Shown here piece by piece: positions 27,101-35,339 of a DNA stretch of 56,111 nucleotides. Both the position numbers and the translations under genes were made by a program. Below the pieces are notes generated by a model, which was not told where the DNA came from, did no database searches, and saw only the letters and a program-made list of their open reading frames with translations. Position 1 is the stretch's first letter; every line of letters begins with the position of its first letter. This DNA comes from an uncultured Alphaproteobacteria bacterium (GTDB lineage: Bacteria; Pseudomonadota; Alphaproteobacteria; Rs-D84): positions 1-56,111 of the forward strand of contig CALXPB010000007.1 of assembly GCA_944390225.1 (NCBI GenBank). Reading direction: 5' to 3'.

Positions 27101-29931
27101 GCGGTATGGTCAATGGCTATTAATTTTACTTTTCTTTCTGATTTCAGGTTTATATAAGATAAATCTGCGTTTGAACTATAACCTATAAGGTATTTAAAAT
27201 CAGAGACTCTTGTTGTAAGACTTGTTTGTACACTTTTTCCTGAACCCGCTTCAAATCCCTTTATGTTTAATGTCAATTTGTAAGTGCCGTCAGGAACTTG
27301 CTGATTAAATTTTACATTTAATACAGCATTACCATTTTCATCTGTTTTTATGTCCGATAAGTTTTCAATAAATGTCTGATTACGCTTAAATGTATTGGCT
27401 GATAAACCTGTATCCGATAAAAAATTCGGTGTGAATGTATACTCTGAGTATTCAGGAAAGGAAAACTTCACCGGACTTAATATTGCCTGAGCTTTTATGT
27501 CTCTGTTCATTGCAGGTGTGCCAAATAAATTATATAAAGACACATTTGCAACTAAATTTTCAGGAGATAACCATCCTTCATCAGATTCCCCACTGATTGT
27601 TGCTGTTATTTTCATAGTGTCAGGAACGAATTCTTCAACTCGAAAAGTAGTAGTGCCGATTATATTTTTCGGTAAATTTTTTGAATTAAGCGAATACGCC
27701 TGAACAACGTATTGACCGATAGAAGCAGATACAGGAATGTCATATTGTATATCAAACATACCGCTGGCGGTTAAGGATAGATTCTTTTCTGTTATAACTC
27801 GTCCACGTGAATCTTGAATTTCAATTTTTATAGGAATACCGGATAAAGATTGGAAATCTTTATTTTTTATTATCCCGCCTAGAATTATATTTTCACCGGG
27901 GCGATATACACCACGGTCAGAAAATAAAAACGCGTTTAACGAATTTGTATAAGATTGATATTCTCCGTCTATATCAAACTTAGAGTATTCTACTTGTTGA
28001 TTATATGCATTATAAGGAATAAAAGAAACGTCATTTCCTTTTTTTGCGACAATCGCGACAGGTTCACGTGCGTTCCTGTATTCTTCCCATGCAAATTTAG
28101 GTATGTCTGCCCGACCGTCTTCATCTGTTCTTCCTGCCCATATAGCATTTCCGTTTCTACCTAAAACATATATTTCAATATCTTTGGCGGGTAAACCGTC
28201 GGATAAAGTTGATATAAAAACAATAGACGATTCATCAAGATTGACTTTTCTTATTATGCCTAGGTCGGTCAATAATATCAAACGTTTGTCGTTATATTGA
28301 GCCTCATTTTCAGATGCACCTGTTTGAATTATGAATATACCGGTTTTGTCTTTTTGCGTTCTGTCTAGATATTCTCCGAGATCTACAGATGCATAATTTG
28401 TCGCTTTCATAGATGTATCGGAAAAAGAGATTTTCTTTTGAAATACAACAGACATATCATATACACCAAATGACCATGATTTAAATTCCATATCTGACGC
28501 GAAAACATTATAAGTCTGCGATATAAGATGATTAATTTCAGACGACTTTACTTTATATAAGTTGACGTATGCAGTATCTACGCCACCGCGTGCCATTATG
28601 CCGAGTTTCTTTTCACCAGATAAAGAAAGTAGCGCGCCGGCACCAGCAATTTTTACTTCTGCTTTTGGATATACGACGAGTAATACTTTATCTGTCGAGT
28701 TTTTTAATGGGAAATCGCTTAAAGATTTTAAGCCGTTTTTTATATTTACATAAATATACCGTTTCCTTTTATCCGATACGTTATAAGAAAACGCATATTG
28801 ATAAACACCGCTAGGATTTGCAAAGTCTACTTTTTTTATCGGTAGTTTTTCAGATTTTTCCAATATATCTGTGGTAATCTCGTCCGCAGACCATATGTGA
28901 GTTTTTGTTGAATCTTCGTCATCCAAATTTTTATGTTCGGGTAATAAATATACATTTATAAATTGGTCCCAATCAGTATTTTCTGCAACGGCAGTTGTGG
29001 TGTTAATCAGAACTAACTGTTGTGCATTGCCGTCTTTATCGTCTGCGATTACGGTTGAAATAGAAGATATTTTAAAAATGTTGTCGGCAGATTCTATTGT
29101 CGCATGGGCGGTTATTTTTCTGGTGGCAGAGTCCCCATTTAACGCCGATATTTTATTTATTTTCAATCGGATAATTTGTGCATCGTTTTTTATAGATACA
29201 GGGTCTGAAATTATAAATGCCGTTCTGCGAAATTTGTCAAATTTAACGGTAAAGCCCAGTTTTTCATCATCAAGTTTTAATGATATTTTATCTTCAAAAT
29301 TTTTTGTGTTTATCGGGTAATTAAAGGTTATGACGGCGATGCCGATTAAAGCTTTTTTATTGTCTGGGGCGGGGTATAAGTTAAAACTCTCAATTTTGGA
29401 CTCAATTTCAGGAGTTGTAAAAGATACTTTATAAGAATCTACATCTATATCAGGATTAACTATGGATTTATTTATTTTTACTGTAAATTTTTTATCCGCA
29501 GGCCAATCTGTTTCTGGTGTAAATACGATTTCTGAATCGCTGTACATGCGCCAAGTACCTTTTATAAAGGGCGATATTTTTACGTTTTCAGATAAATCTT
29601 TGTTGTTTATATTCATTTTGAACGCCGGTTGAAAGAACCCAGATTCTAAATTGTAAGAAACTGTTATAGAATCTATCGGCGTTAATTCACGGTTATTATT
29701 TACGTCAGGGACAGTATCTTTTACATCAAAAACCATATAATTTGAATCCAGAAATCTTTCTGTGCTGGGGGCCGTACATCCAATTTTCATATATGTCTTT
29801 TCAGAATCATATGATAAAAAAAACCACGTCAAAAAACCGGCAAATAAAAGCATCGTACCTAAAATGTAAATAAAGAGCTGTTTCACCTTAAAAATTTTTT
29901 TCTGTTTGCGTTTTTGGGTGGTTTTCTTCAT
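24178..29931 (-). CDS. Bacterial alpha-2-macroglobulin
   Basis: A large periplasmic protease trap, 1917 residues, similar in plan to YfhM/MagD proteins. An N-terminal membrane anchor (about 17-40) replaces the lipobox usual in E. coli-type homologues. It is followed by MG-type beta domains, bait-region-like sequence, and the thioester motif CSEQ at Cys1472, then the alpha-helical thioester domain (NDDGSFSLWE, SAYLTAYIVQFL). The first Cys after the anchor (about residue 52) is not in a lipobox. The start follows AAGGAG. It is the first gene of a two-gene operon with pbpC and is divergent from the invertase gene. Confidence 0.92.
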   Translation of the reverse strand: MKKTTQKRKQKKIFKVKQLFIYILGTMLLFAGFLTWFFLSYDSEKTYMKIGCTAPSTERFLDSNYMVFDVKDTVPDVNNNRELTPIDSITVSYNLESGFFQPAFKMNINNKDLSENVKISPFIKGTWRMYSDSEIVFTPETDWPADKKFTVKINKSIVNPDIDVDSYKVSFTTPEIESKIESFNLYPAPDNKKALIGIAVITFNYPINTKNFEDKISLKLDDEKLGFTVKFDKFRRTAFIISDPVSIKNDAQIIRLKINKISALNGDSATRKITAHATIESADNIFKISSISTVIADDKDGNAQQLVLINTTTAVAENTDWDQFINVYLLPEHKNLDDEDSTKTHIWSADEITTDILEKSEKLPIKKVDFANPSGVYQYAFSYNVSDKRKRYIYVNIKNGLKSLSDFPLKNSTDKVLLVVYPKAEVKIAGAGALLSLSGEKKLGIMARGGVDTAYVNLYKVKSSEINHLISQTYNVFASDMEFKSWSFGVYDMSVVFQKKISFSDTSMKATNYASVDLGEYLDRTQKDKTGIFIIQTGASENEAQYNDKRLILLTDLGIIRKVNLDESSIVFISTLSDGLPAKDIEIYVLGRNGNAIWAGRTDEDGRADIPKFAWEEYRNAREPVAIVAKKGNDVSFIPYNAYNQQVEYSKFDIDGEYQSYTNSLNAFLFSDRGVYRPGENIILGGIIKNKDFQSLSGIPIKIEIQDSRGRVITEKNLSLTASGMFDIQYDIPVSASIGQYVVQAYSLNSKNLPKNIIGTTTFRVEEFVPDTMKITATISGESDEGWLSPENLVANVSLYNLFGTPAMNRDIKAQAILSPVKFSFPEYSEYTFTPNFLSDTGLSANTFKRNQTFIENLSDIKTDENGNAVLNVKFNQQVPDGTYKLTLNIKGFEAGSGKSVQTSLTTRVSDFKYLIGYSSNADLSYINLKSERKVKLIAIDHTATPITVKGLTKRLIKRENLTSLVKDYNDYYKYQTVTKDKIISQTDIDVLENGSEINLDTTNAGTYILQILDASDKILANIDYFVAGDGNLALESDTKAELEIRLDSSEYKSNQDISVNITAPYTGTGLITIERDKVYAYKWFVAETTSSVQKIRIPKDFEGTGYVNVSFVRDINSRDIFTTPYTYAVAPFTADISKRKININLSAPKTISNDKLKINFSTSESAKLMLFAVNQGILQVANYQIPNPLAHFFKKSALQVNTYQILSLLLPEYKILRQFAQTGGGDYESFNGEINQVLTNPFGRKTLPSVAFYSGIINTKANENTEITFDIPEYFNGEIKVFAVAANKNAMGSADTSVLVQSPIIISANTPVVVAPNDTFDINAVISNLTENSGATANAYITTESSENISITSQKTDTDAIPENTEKTFNFSAKANDILGNGEIFIKAEIKNSDEETLSSRKTEHTLSVRPVTTFTTDIQTDKINSERTKIKISQTDMYTEYHVKKLLISSNLSVIAMPLFSYLSKYEFTCSEQLVSKALPYALLPEDAFIGTTYDESAKVISNTINLLKNRQNDDGSFSLWETEILSRNNESNTESAYLTAYIVQFLTIAKENGFNVPKEMLSRSIDFLRSYSGGNIENDFAARTVAFAIYVITANGYVTTSYIDLFEEYANENMKNWRSEISGAYIAAAYKMLRQDDLAESLIQNYKISNTDKIEYISDFNNNVVNDAIYYYLSNKYFSSQNISSSGPIISYINSGNYTAYTSASIIMAAASNKAENTEIKDINIYVDDTELKPEKKEGYLIVNLPYTGKTLEINCKSYDKETQLFYTLLQQGYPKKTVQESNGIEIIREYYDTKGNRIETGKLGDTITVKIFARTRGGADNVPNVVITDLLAGGLVIDNDTINGEKDFSEVREDRVIIYTSLSREGKEFSYTAQLGTVGQFQVPPIHAESMYNPQIKATGKSGTLKILNDTSL

Positions 29932-30109
29932 GGCAAACTCCTTCCCTACCGGTATACAATGAAATATTAGAAATAAGCAAATAAAAATACAAGCAAAATA
30001 AGTTGTATATTTTTTATTGTATAATATATTGTTTTTAGTTAAATTTCTGTTTTTATAGAAAGAAACCTACTTTTAGTGGTGTGTATTAAATGATAAAAGG
30101 AGTTTCATA

Positions 30110-30721
30110 TTGATATATGGTTATATTCGAGTTTCAACAGACCATCAGACGACGGAAAATCAGCGCTTCGAGATAAACAAATTTTGTAAAAACGAGAATA
30201 TGGAGGTAGAGTGCTGGATAGAAGAAACCATTTCTGCGACCAAGGAACTAAAAAAGAGAAAATTATGGCGGTTGATAAAAAGGGTCCAGAAAGATGACGT
30301 AATAATTGCTTCGGAGTTATCAAGGTTGGGTAGAAATCTATTGCAGATTATGAGCATTCTTCATCATTGTATGGATGTCGGTGCAAAAATATGGACGATA
30401 AAAGATAATTATAGATTGGGGTCAGATATTACCAGCAAGGTTCTTGCGTTTGCTTTCGGGCTTTCTGCCGAAATCGAAAGAAATTTAATTTCTCAACGTA
30501 CAAAAGAGGCTTTGGCCAGAATAAAGTCAGAGGGTAAACACGTCGGAAGACCAAACGGCAGTAAAAGTAAATATAAATTAAGCGGACGAGAAACTTATAT
30601 CGCAAAAAAATTAAGGGCAGGTGTAAGTCAGACTAAAATTGCACGCTCGTTGCGTGTTCATAGAAATACTCTTAGCAAGTTCATAGTAATCAGTGGTATC
30701 ATACCAGAAGATTATTTCTAG
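30110..30721 (+). CDS. Serine recombinase, Mpi-like DNA invertase
   Basis: Site-specific recombinase of the resolvase/invertase family, 203 residues, from a TTG start with AAAAGGAG upstream. The catalytic domain has YIRVSTDHQTTENQR (Ser9), SELSRLGRN, IWTIKDNYRLG and LSAEIERNLISQRTKEAL, then GRPNGSKSKYKLSG and a C-terminal helix-turn-helix. The wording of these segments is close to that of Bacteroides fragilis Mpi, which inverts capsule promoters. It is a single gene between the macroglobulin operon and rpsB. No long inverted repeat typical of an invertible promoter is seen nearby; only 8-bp repeats at 29953-29960 and 30016-30023. Confidence 0.92.
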   Translation: MIYGYIRVSTDHQTTENQRFEINKFCKNENMEVECWIEETISATKELKKRKLWRLIKRVQKDDVIIASELSRLGRNLLQIMSILHHCMDVGAKIWTIKDNYRLGSDITSKVLAFAFGLSAEIERNLISQRTKEALARIKSEGKHVGRPNGSKSKYKLSGRETYIAKKLRAGVSQTKIARSLRVHRNTLSKFIVISGIIPEDYF

Positions 30722-30768
30722 GTAAGTAAGTTATCAATGAAATTAATGGTATAAGTATTAAATTTTGC

Positions 30769-30797
30769 TTGATTTTTTTCTGACGCTGGGCTATTAT
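30769..30797 (+). promoter_or_regulatory. Promoter of rpsB
   Basis: TTGATT (30769-30774), a 17-nt spacer and TATTAT (30792-30797). The predicted start is near 30804. Confidence 0.7.
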
Positions 30798-30803
30798 CAG
30801 GGC

Positions 30804-30912
30804 ACGTCTTATCAAGGCGAAGAACACAATCGTTCAGTTTTATTTCTGTCCGGATAATTAAAACCGGCTTTTTACTGACGGTGAGGATAACAACAGAAAA
30901 AAGGATTATATC
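30804..30912 (+). promoter_or_regulatory. 5' leader of rpsB, possible autoregulatory RNA
   Basis: About 109 nt of untranslated leader lie between the promoter and rpsB, including AACCGGC-rich sequence near 30860 and AAAAAAGGATT before the start. S2 leaders are often targets of S2 feedback; no exact match to a known element can be claimed from reading. Confidence 0.35.
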
Positions 30913-31791
30913 ATGGCATTGCCAACTTTTAATATGAAACAACTTATGGAAGCGGGGGTACATTTCGGACATCATACTCGTCGCTGGAACCCTTTAATGA
31001 CACCATATGTTTACGGTGTAAAAGACAAAATACATATCATTAACTTAAATAAAACTGCGCCCTTATTACATCGTGCACTGGTCGCACTGGAAGCAATTGC
31101 TGCTGCGGGGGGTAAGATTTTATTTGTTGCAACAAAGCATCAGGCGAAAGATATTGTTAAAGACGCCGCAGAACGTTGCGGTCAGTTTTATGTAAATAAT
31201 CGCTGGTTAGGTGGTATGTTAACGAACTGGACTACTGTTTCACAATCTATTCGTCGCCTGAAAAAGATGGAAGCGGATATTGAAAACGCTGATAAACTTG
31301 GGCTAACAAAGAAAGAAGTCGGTATCATGACCAAAGAGGTTGAGAAATTACGCGACATCTTCGGCGGTATTTTAGAAATGCACGGAATACCTCAGGCAAT
31401 GATTGTAATTGATGTTCCTAGGGAAATTAACGCTGTTCGCGAAGCAAAAAACTTGGATATACCGACAATTGCTATTTGTGATACAAACGCAAACCCAGAA
31501 TTAGTTGACTATCCGGTACCTGGAAATGACGATGCGGCTCGTGCGACACAGTTGTATTGCGATTTGTTTGTAGACGCGATTTTATCTGGTATTGAAAAGC
31601 GTTTGGGTGGAGCAGCAGGAAAAAAAGTAGAATCTGATATGGCCGATGCCGCAGCAGAAGATTTTGAAGCGGATATAAAAGATAAAGAGGCTCGTCAGAA
31701 ATCGAAAAAATCCGAGGCGCGCGCCGAACGTCGTGAAAAATTGGTAGAAAAAGCCGAAAAAGCGACAAAAACAGAAAAGGCGGATAAATAA
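30913..31791 (+). CDS. rpsB: 30S ribosomal protein S2
   Basis: A small-subunit ribosomal protein, 292 residues. Family motifs are MKQLMEAGVHFGHHTRRWNP, NRWLGGMLTNW, IDVPREINAVREA and ANPELVDYPVPGNDDA. The C-terminal ~45 residues form a Lys/Glu/Ala-rich extension beyond the usual S2 fold. The start follows AAAGGATT. It is followed by tsf, the standard bacterial pair. Confidence 0.98.
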   Translation: MALPTFNMKQLMEAGVHFGHHTRRWNPLMTPYVYGVKDKIHIINLNKTAPLLHRALVALEAIAAAGGKILFVATKHQAKDIVKDAAERCGQFYVNNRWLGGMLTNWTTVSQSIRRLKKMEADIENADKLGLTKKEVGIMTKEVEKLRDIFGGILEMHGIPQAMIVIDVPREINAVREAKNLDIPTIAICDTNANPELVDYPVPGNDDAARATQLYCDLFVDAILSGIEKRLGGAAGKKVESDMADAAAEDFEADIKDKEARQKSKKSEARAERREKLVEKAEKATKTEKADK

Positions 31792-31795
31792 AATC

Positions 31796-31884
31796 AACCG
31801 GCATCATAGCAATATATGTCGGTTATCAGAAATAGTGCGATGCGTCTTTGAGGCTTGATTATAAGAACTCGCGACGCAATCGCA
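31796..31884 (+). promoter_or_regulatory. Two-hairpin structured spacer between rpsB and tsf
   Basis: Hairpin 1 (31796-31824): AACCGGCAT / ATGTCGGTT. Hairpin 2: TGCGATGCGTC (31836-31846) with GACGCAATCGCA (31873-31884), an 11-bp stem with one bulged A, whose loop can form a smaller GAG-CTT / AAG-CTC stem. Neither is followed by a T run, so they look like regulatory or processing elements, not a terminator. Confidence 0.55.
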
Positions 31885-31917
31885 TCCAATTAAAACAAAA
31901 TTATGGGAGAAAACACA

Positions 31918-32787
31918 ATGGCAGAAATAACAGCAAAATTAATTCAGGAACTGCGTGAAAAAACATCTGCGGGTATGATGGATTGTAAAAAAGCTTTGAT
32001 TGAAAATGATGGTAATATCGAGGCTGCTGCCGATTGGTTACGCCAGAAGGGTATTGTCAAAGCTGCATCAAAAGCAGGGCGTGTCGCTGCTTCTGGTTTG
32101 GTCACGGTCGTAAAGTGCGATGGACTGGGGTGCGTTGTTGAACTGAATGCAGAAACAGATTTTGTGGCAAAAAACGACAAGTTCCAAAAGTTAGTTGCAG
32201 ATGTAGCAAATAAAGCCTTGGAAATGAAGGGCGATTTTGACGCGACTTTTAACGCAGTTAAAGATGATATTGCAGCAACGATTTCTACTATCGGTGAAAA
32301 TATGAATTTGCGCCGTATTGCAAAGGTCTCGGGAGATCATATTTATACTTATATTCATAATGCTTTGGTTCCTGGTATGGGGCAAATTGGCGTTGCAGTA
32401 GCGATAAACGGTGATTCGGAAAAAATTGACGAAATAGGTAATAAAATTGCCATGCACATTGCTGCAAACAAACCTGAATATATGACTATTTCAGATGTTG
32501 ACCCCGAAGCCGTTGAACGCGAAAAGAAGGTTTTCATTGAATCTGGTGCAACCGCTGGAAAACCTGAGCAAGTTGTTGAAAAAATGGTTAACGGTCGCAT
32601 ACAAAAATACTATGCAGAGACTGTCTTGGAAGAACAACCATTTGTTATGGATCCGTCAAAGACCGTAAAGCAAGTAGTAGAAGAAGCGGGCGGTAAATTG
32701 GCTGGGTTTGCTTATTATGTGCTGGGCGAGGGTATCAAAAAACGCGAAGATAATTTAGCAGATGAAGTTGCTAAAATGTTGGGTTAG
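31918..32787 (+). CDS. tsf: Elongation factor Ts
   Basis: Nucleotide exchange factor for EF-Tu, 289 residues. An N-terminal UBA-like domain (LIQELREKTSAGMMDCKKAL), the EF-Tu-contact motif TDFVAKND, and the dimerisation core with HIAANKPEY. The start MAEITAK follows GGGAGAAAACACA; an in-frame Met five codons upstream is part of that ribosome-binding region. It is in operon with rpsB and closed by a strong terminator. Confidence 0.98.
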   Translation: MAEITAKLIQELREKTSAGMMDCKKALIENDGNIEAAADWLRQKGIVKAASKAGRVAASGLVTVVKCDGLGCVVELNAETDFVAKNDKFQKLVADVANKALEMKGDFDATFNAVKDDIAATISTIGENMNLRRIAKVSGDHIYTYIHNALVPGMGQIGVAVAINGDSEKIDEIGNKIAMHIAANKPEYMTISDVDPEAVEREKKVFIESGATAGKPEQVVEKMVNGRIQKYYAETVLEEQPFVMDPSKTVKQVVEEAGGKLAGFAYYVLGEGIKKREDNLADEVAKMLG

Positions 32788-32811
32788 TTATATCCCGTTC
32801 GGATGATGTAT

Positions 32812-32839
32812 AAAATCCGGCATTTTATGCCGGATTTTT
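32812..32839 (+). terminator. tsf terminator
   Basis: AAAATCCGGCAT / ATGCCGGATTTT stem with a 3-nt loop and T run. Confidence 0.85.
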
Positions 32840-32904
32840 ATTTAACGCAAGAAGTTGCAAGGCTGATTAAACTTTGGTATCATTTTCATAAAAGGATTTT
32901 ATGT

Positions 32905-34122
32905 ATGAAAAACGAACTTCTGAAAGAATTAGACGCTCGTGGTTTTCTAAATCAGGCGTCAAATATGGACGGTTTAAATGATGCACTGAATGCAGGACGT
33001 GTTGTGGGTTATTGGGGAACTGATCCAACCGGTGATTCGTTACATGTCGGACATCTGGCGTCTTTAATGCTGATGCGCTGGTTTCAGAAGTACGGGCATA
33101 AGCCGATTTTATTGGTCGGAGGAGCAACAGGACGCATAGGAGACCCGTCGGGACGTGATAAAGGGCGACCAATGCTGACAGATAAGCAAATAGAAGAAAA
33201 TTGTTCGGGACTTCGTAAATCTATATCAAAGTTTATAAAGTTCGGTAAAGGTGATTCTGACGCAGTTATGGTTGATAATTTTGATTGGATGAAAAATTAT
33301 AGCCATATAGATTTTTTACGTGAATTCGGTACGGAATTTACTGTGCCAAGAATGCTTTCTATGGAAAGCGTAAAACGACGTTTGGAAAACGGTATGACCT
33401 TTTTGGAATTTAATTATATGACTTTCCAAGCGGTTGACTTTTTGACTCTATATAAAAAGTATAACTGCATATTACAATTCTGTGGCGCAGATCAGTGGGG
33501 AAATAGTGTAATGGGTGTTGAACTCATTCGCAAAAAACTCGGGAAAGAAGCATTTGTTCTTTCTACTGCATTAATAACGGATTCTAAGGGTGAAAAAATA
33601 GGAAAATCGGCAGGAAATGCGGTATGGGTAAATGAAGATAAAACTTCACCGTATGAATATTATCAGTATTTTAGAAATACTCCTGATGATTTAGTGGAAA
33701 AATTTCTGAAGATATTTACAGAAATACCTTTGGATGAAATCGAACGGCTTTCAAAATTACAGGGGGCAGAACTAAACGAAGCAAAAAAAATACTTGCGTT
33801 TTCTGCTACGGAACTTGCACATGGAACCAAAGCGGCAAAGCAAGCCGAAGAATCTGCTATTGCTTTGTTTGCGGGCGGTAATAATTATCAGAATATGCCG
33901 AATATAGAAATAAATATGCCAAAAAGTATCGGGATTTTAGATTTCTTGGTTGCAATTAATCTGTTCTCTTCTAAGTCAGAAGCAAGAAGAAATGTTGAGC
34001 AGGGTGGAATTCAGATTGACGGTAAAAAAATAACTGATTGGAAAACGGAAATAAAACCTGCGGACGAAATCATGGTTCAAAAGGGTAAAAAAATTTTCTT
34101 GCGAGTTTCCAGAAAGAATTGA
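32905..34122 (+). CDS. tyrS: Tyrosyl-tRNA synthetase
   Basis: Class I synthetase charging tRNA-Tyr, 405 residues. HIGH-type motif HVGHLASL, tyrosine-site residues in GYWGTDPTG, FCGADQWGNS, and a KMSKS-type motif KIGKSAG. The C-terminal S4-like RNA-binding domain is present (SEARRNVEQGGIQIDGKKI). The start MKNELLKEL follows AAAGGATTTT; the upstream open frame passes through the tsf terminator and is rejected. Its stop overlaps the next start (TGATG), so translation is coupled to the envC-like gene. Confidence 0.97.
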   Translation: MKNELLKELDARGFLNQASNMDGLNDALNAGRVVGYWGTDPTGDSLHVGHLASLMLMRWFQKYGHKPILLVGGATGRIGDPSGRDKGRPMLTDKQIEENCSGLRKSISKFIKFGKGDSDAVMVDNFDWMKNYSHIDFLREFGTEFTVPRMLSMESVKRRLENGMTFLEFNYMTFQAVDFLTLYKKYNCILQFCGADQWGNSVMGVELIRKKLGKEAFVLSTALITDSKGEKIGKSAGNAVWVNEDKTSPYEYYQYFRNTPDDLVEKFLKIFTEIPLDEIERLSKLQGAELNEAKKILAFSATELAHGTKAAKQAEESAIALFAGGNNYQNMPNIEINMPKSIGILDFLVAINLFSSKSEARRNVEQGGIQIDGKKITDWKTEIKPADEIMVQKGKKIFLRVSRKN

Positions 34123-35198
34123 TGAAAAAACTATTCATTCTTTTTTCTCTTCTTTTTACTATTGTGGTACAACCGGTTTGTGCCACTAATGAATTATCCG
34201 AAATTCAGGCACAGATAAAAAAAACTGAACAACAAAATAAAAAGTTAGAACAGGAAGTAAAGACTTCTGATAAAGATGTTGCAGATACCAAGAAAAAACT
34301 TGTTAAAGCGGCAGATCAGGTAAGTTTATTAGAAGAACAACGGGGGGCAGTTGCAAAAAAAATAAAAGAATTAGATGCTCAACAGGCCGAATTAGAAAAA
34401 TCTTTGGCAAAAAACCAAGAACGTATTGCCGATGCTGCGGCAAGTATTTTGTTCGTTGCATCGCATCCGAGTTTTGATTCTGAAAATATGCGAGAATATG
34501 TTCTTACTTCTGCTGTACTATCTGGGGCGGCAAATAGTTTTGATTCCGAAATAAAAAGTGCAACAGAAAAAATAAAGGAACTTGAAAAAGTAAAGTCGCA
34601 ACGAGCAATTGAAAAAGAAAAATTAGATAGAACTGCAAAAAAATATGCTTCTGAAAAAAGCGAGTTAGATAAACTTTTGCGTACGCGTTCGGTACAAAAC
34701 CAAAAGTTAAGAAGTAAACAATCCGAATTACAAAAGAAATTGCGTGAATTATCGGCGCGCGCAAAAACCATTTCTGAGTTATCTGCCGGTGTCGGGAGTT
34801 CTGAAATGTCTGCTGATTCAAGATTTTCATTTCGTAAGTTAAACCAACCTGTTCGCGGTAAAGTCATTGTCCATTTCGGTGAAAAAACTGCGTTGGGGCT
34901 TAAATCTGACGGTTGGAGAATACGCGTTCGTGGGGATGCTCTTGTTATGGCCCCTGCGGACGGGGAAGTAAAATTCGCAGACAGTTTCAAAGGATTCGGC
35001 AAAGTTGTTATAATGTCGCATAAAAATGGTTATAATACGGTTATGACAAACTTGGGCGTTATAAATGTTATGTTGGGACAAGAAGTTCTGGCAGGTGAAC
35101 CAATCGGAAGAATGGATACTGCTAAACCAGAAATGTATCTGGAAGTTCGACGGGGGAATAAAGCCGTTGACCCGGCACGATTGTTTAAAGAAGACTGA
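34122..35198 (+). CDS. EnvC-like murein hydrolase activator
   Basis: 358 residues. The signal peptide ends in PVCA. Long coiled coils (about 22-125 and 150-230) precede a C-terminal LytM (M23-like) domain. The zinc-binding His/Asp residues of active M23 peptidases are absent: the places of HxxxD and HxH read WRIRVRGD and MTNLG. It should therefore activate amidases, as EnvC does, and not cut peptidoglycan itself. The start ATG overlaps the tyrS stop. The downstream gene is a carboxy-terminal protease, a frequent neighbour in alphaproteobacteria. Confidence 0.88.
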   Translation: MKKLFILFSLLFTIVVQPVCATNELSEIQAQIKKTEQQNKKLEQEVKTSDKDVADTKKKLVKAADQVSLLEEQRGAVAKKIKELDAQQAELEKSLAKNQERIADAAASILFVASHPSFDSENMREYVLTSAVLSGAANSFDSEIKSATEKIKELEKVKSQRAIEKEKLDRTAKKYASEKSELDKLLRTRSVQNQKLRSKQSELQKKLRELSARAKTISELSAGVGSSEMSADSRFSFRKLNQPVRGKVIVHFGEKTALGLKSDGWRIRVRGDALVMAPADGEVKFADSFKGFGKVVIMSHKNGYNTVMTNLGVINVMLGQEVLAGEPIGRMDTAKPEMYLEVRRGNKAVDPARLFKED

Positions 35199-35339
35199 TA
35201 AATAAAACAAAATATTTGTTTGTTTCTGTTTTGTAAAAATTTTAATATTTTTTATAAAATCGTGTTGCCAGAGGCTGTTTTTTGTTTTATGGTTGTTCAT
35301 ATCTAATTTATAATTTAATAGTTCAGGAAAGGAAATATT

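Noticed and set aside
29953..30023. TATACAAT / ATTGTATA as an invertible-promoter boundary for the Mpi-like invertase
   Set aside because: Only 8 bp and AT-only context; too weak to call an inversion site by reading, and one side overlaps a TATAAT box.
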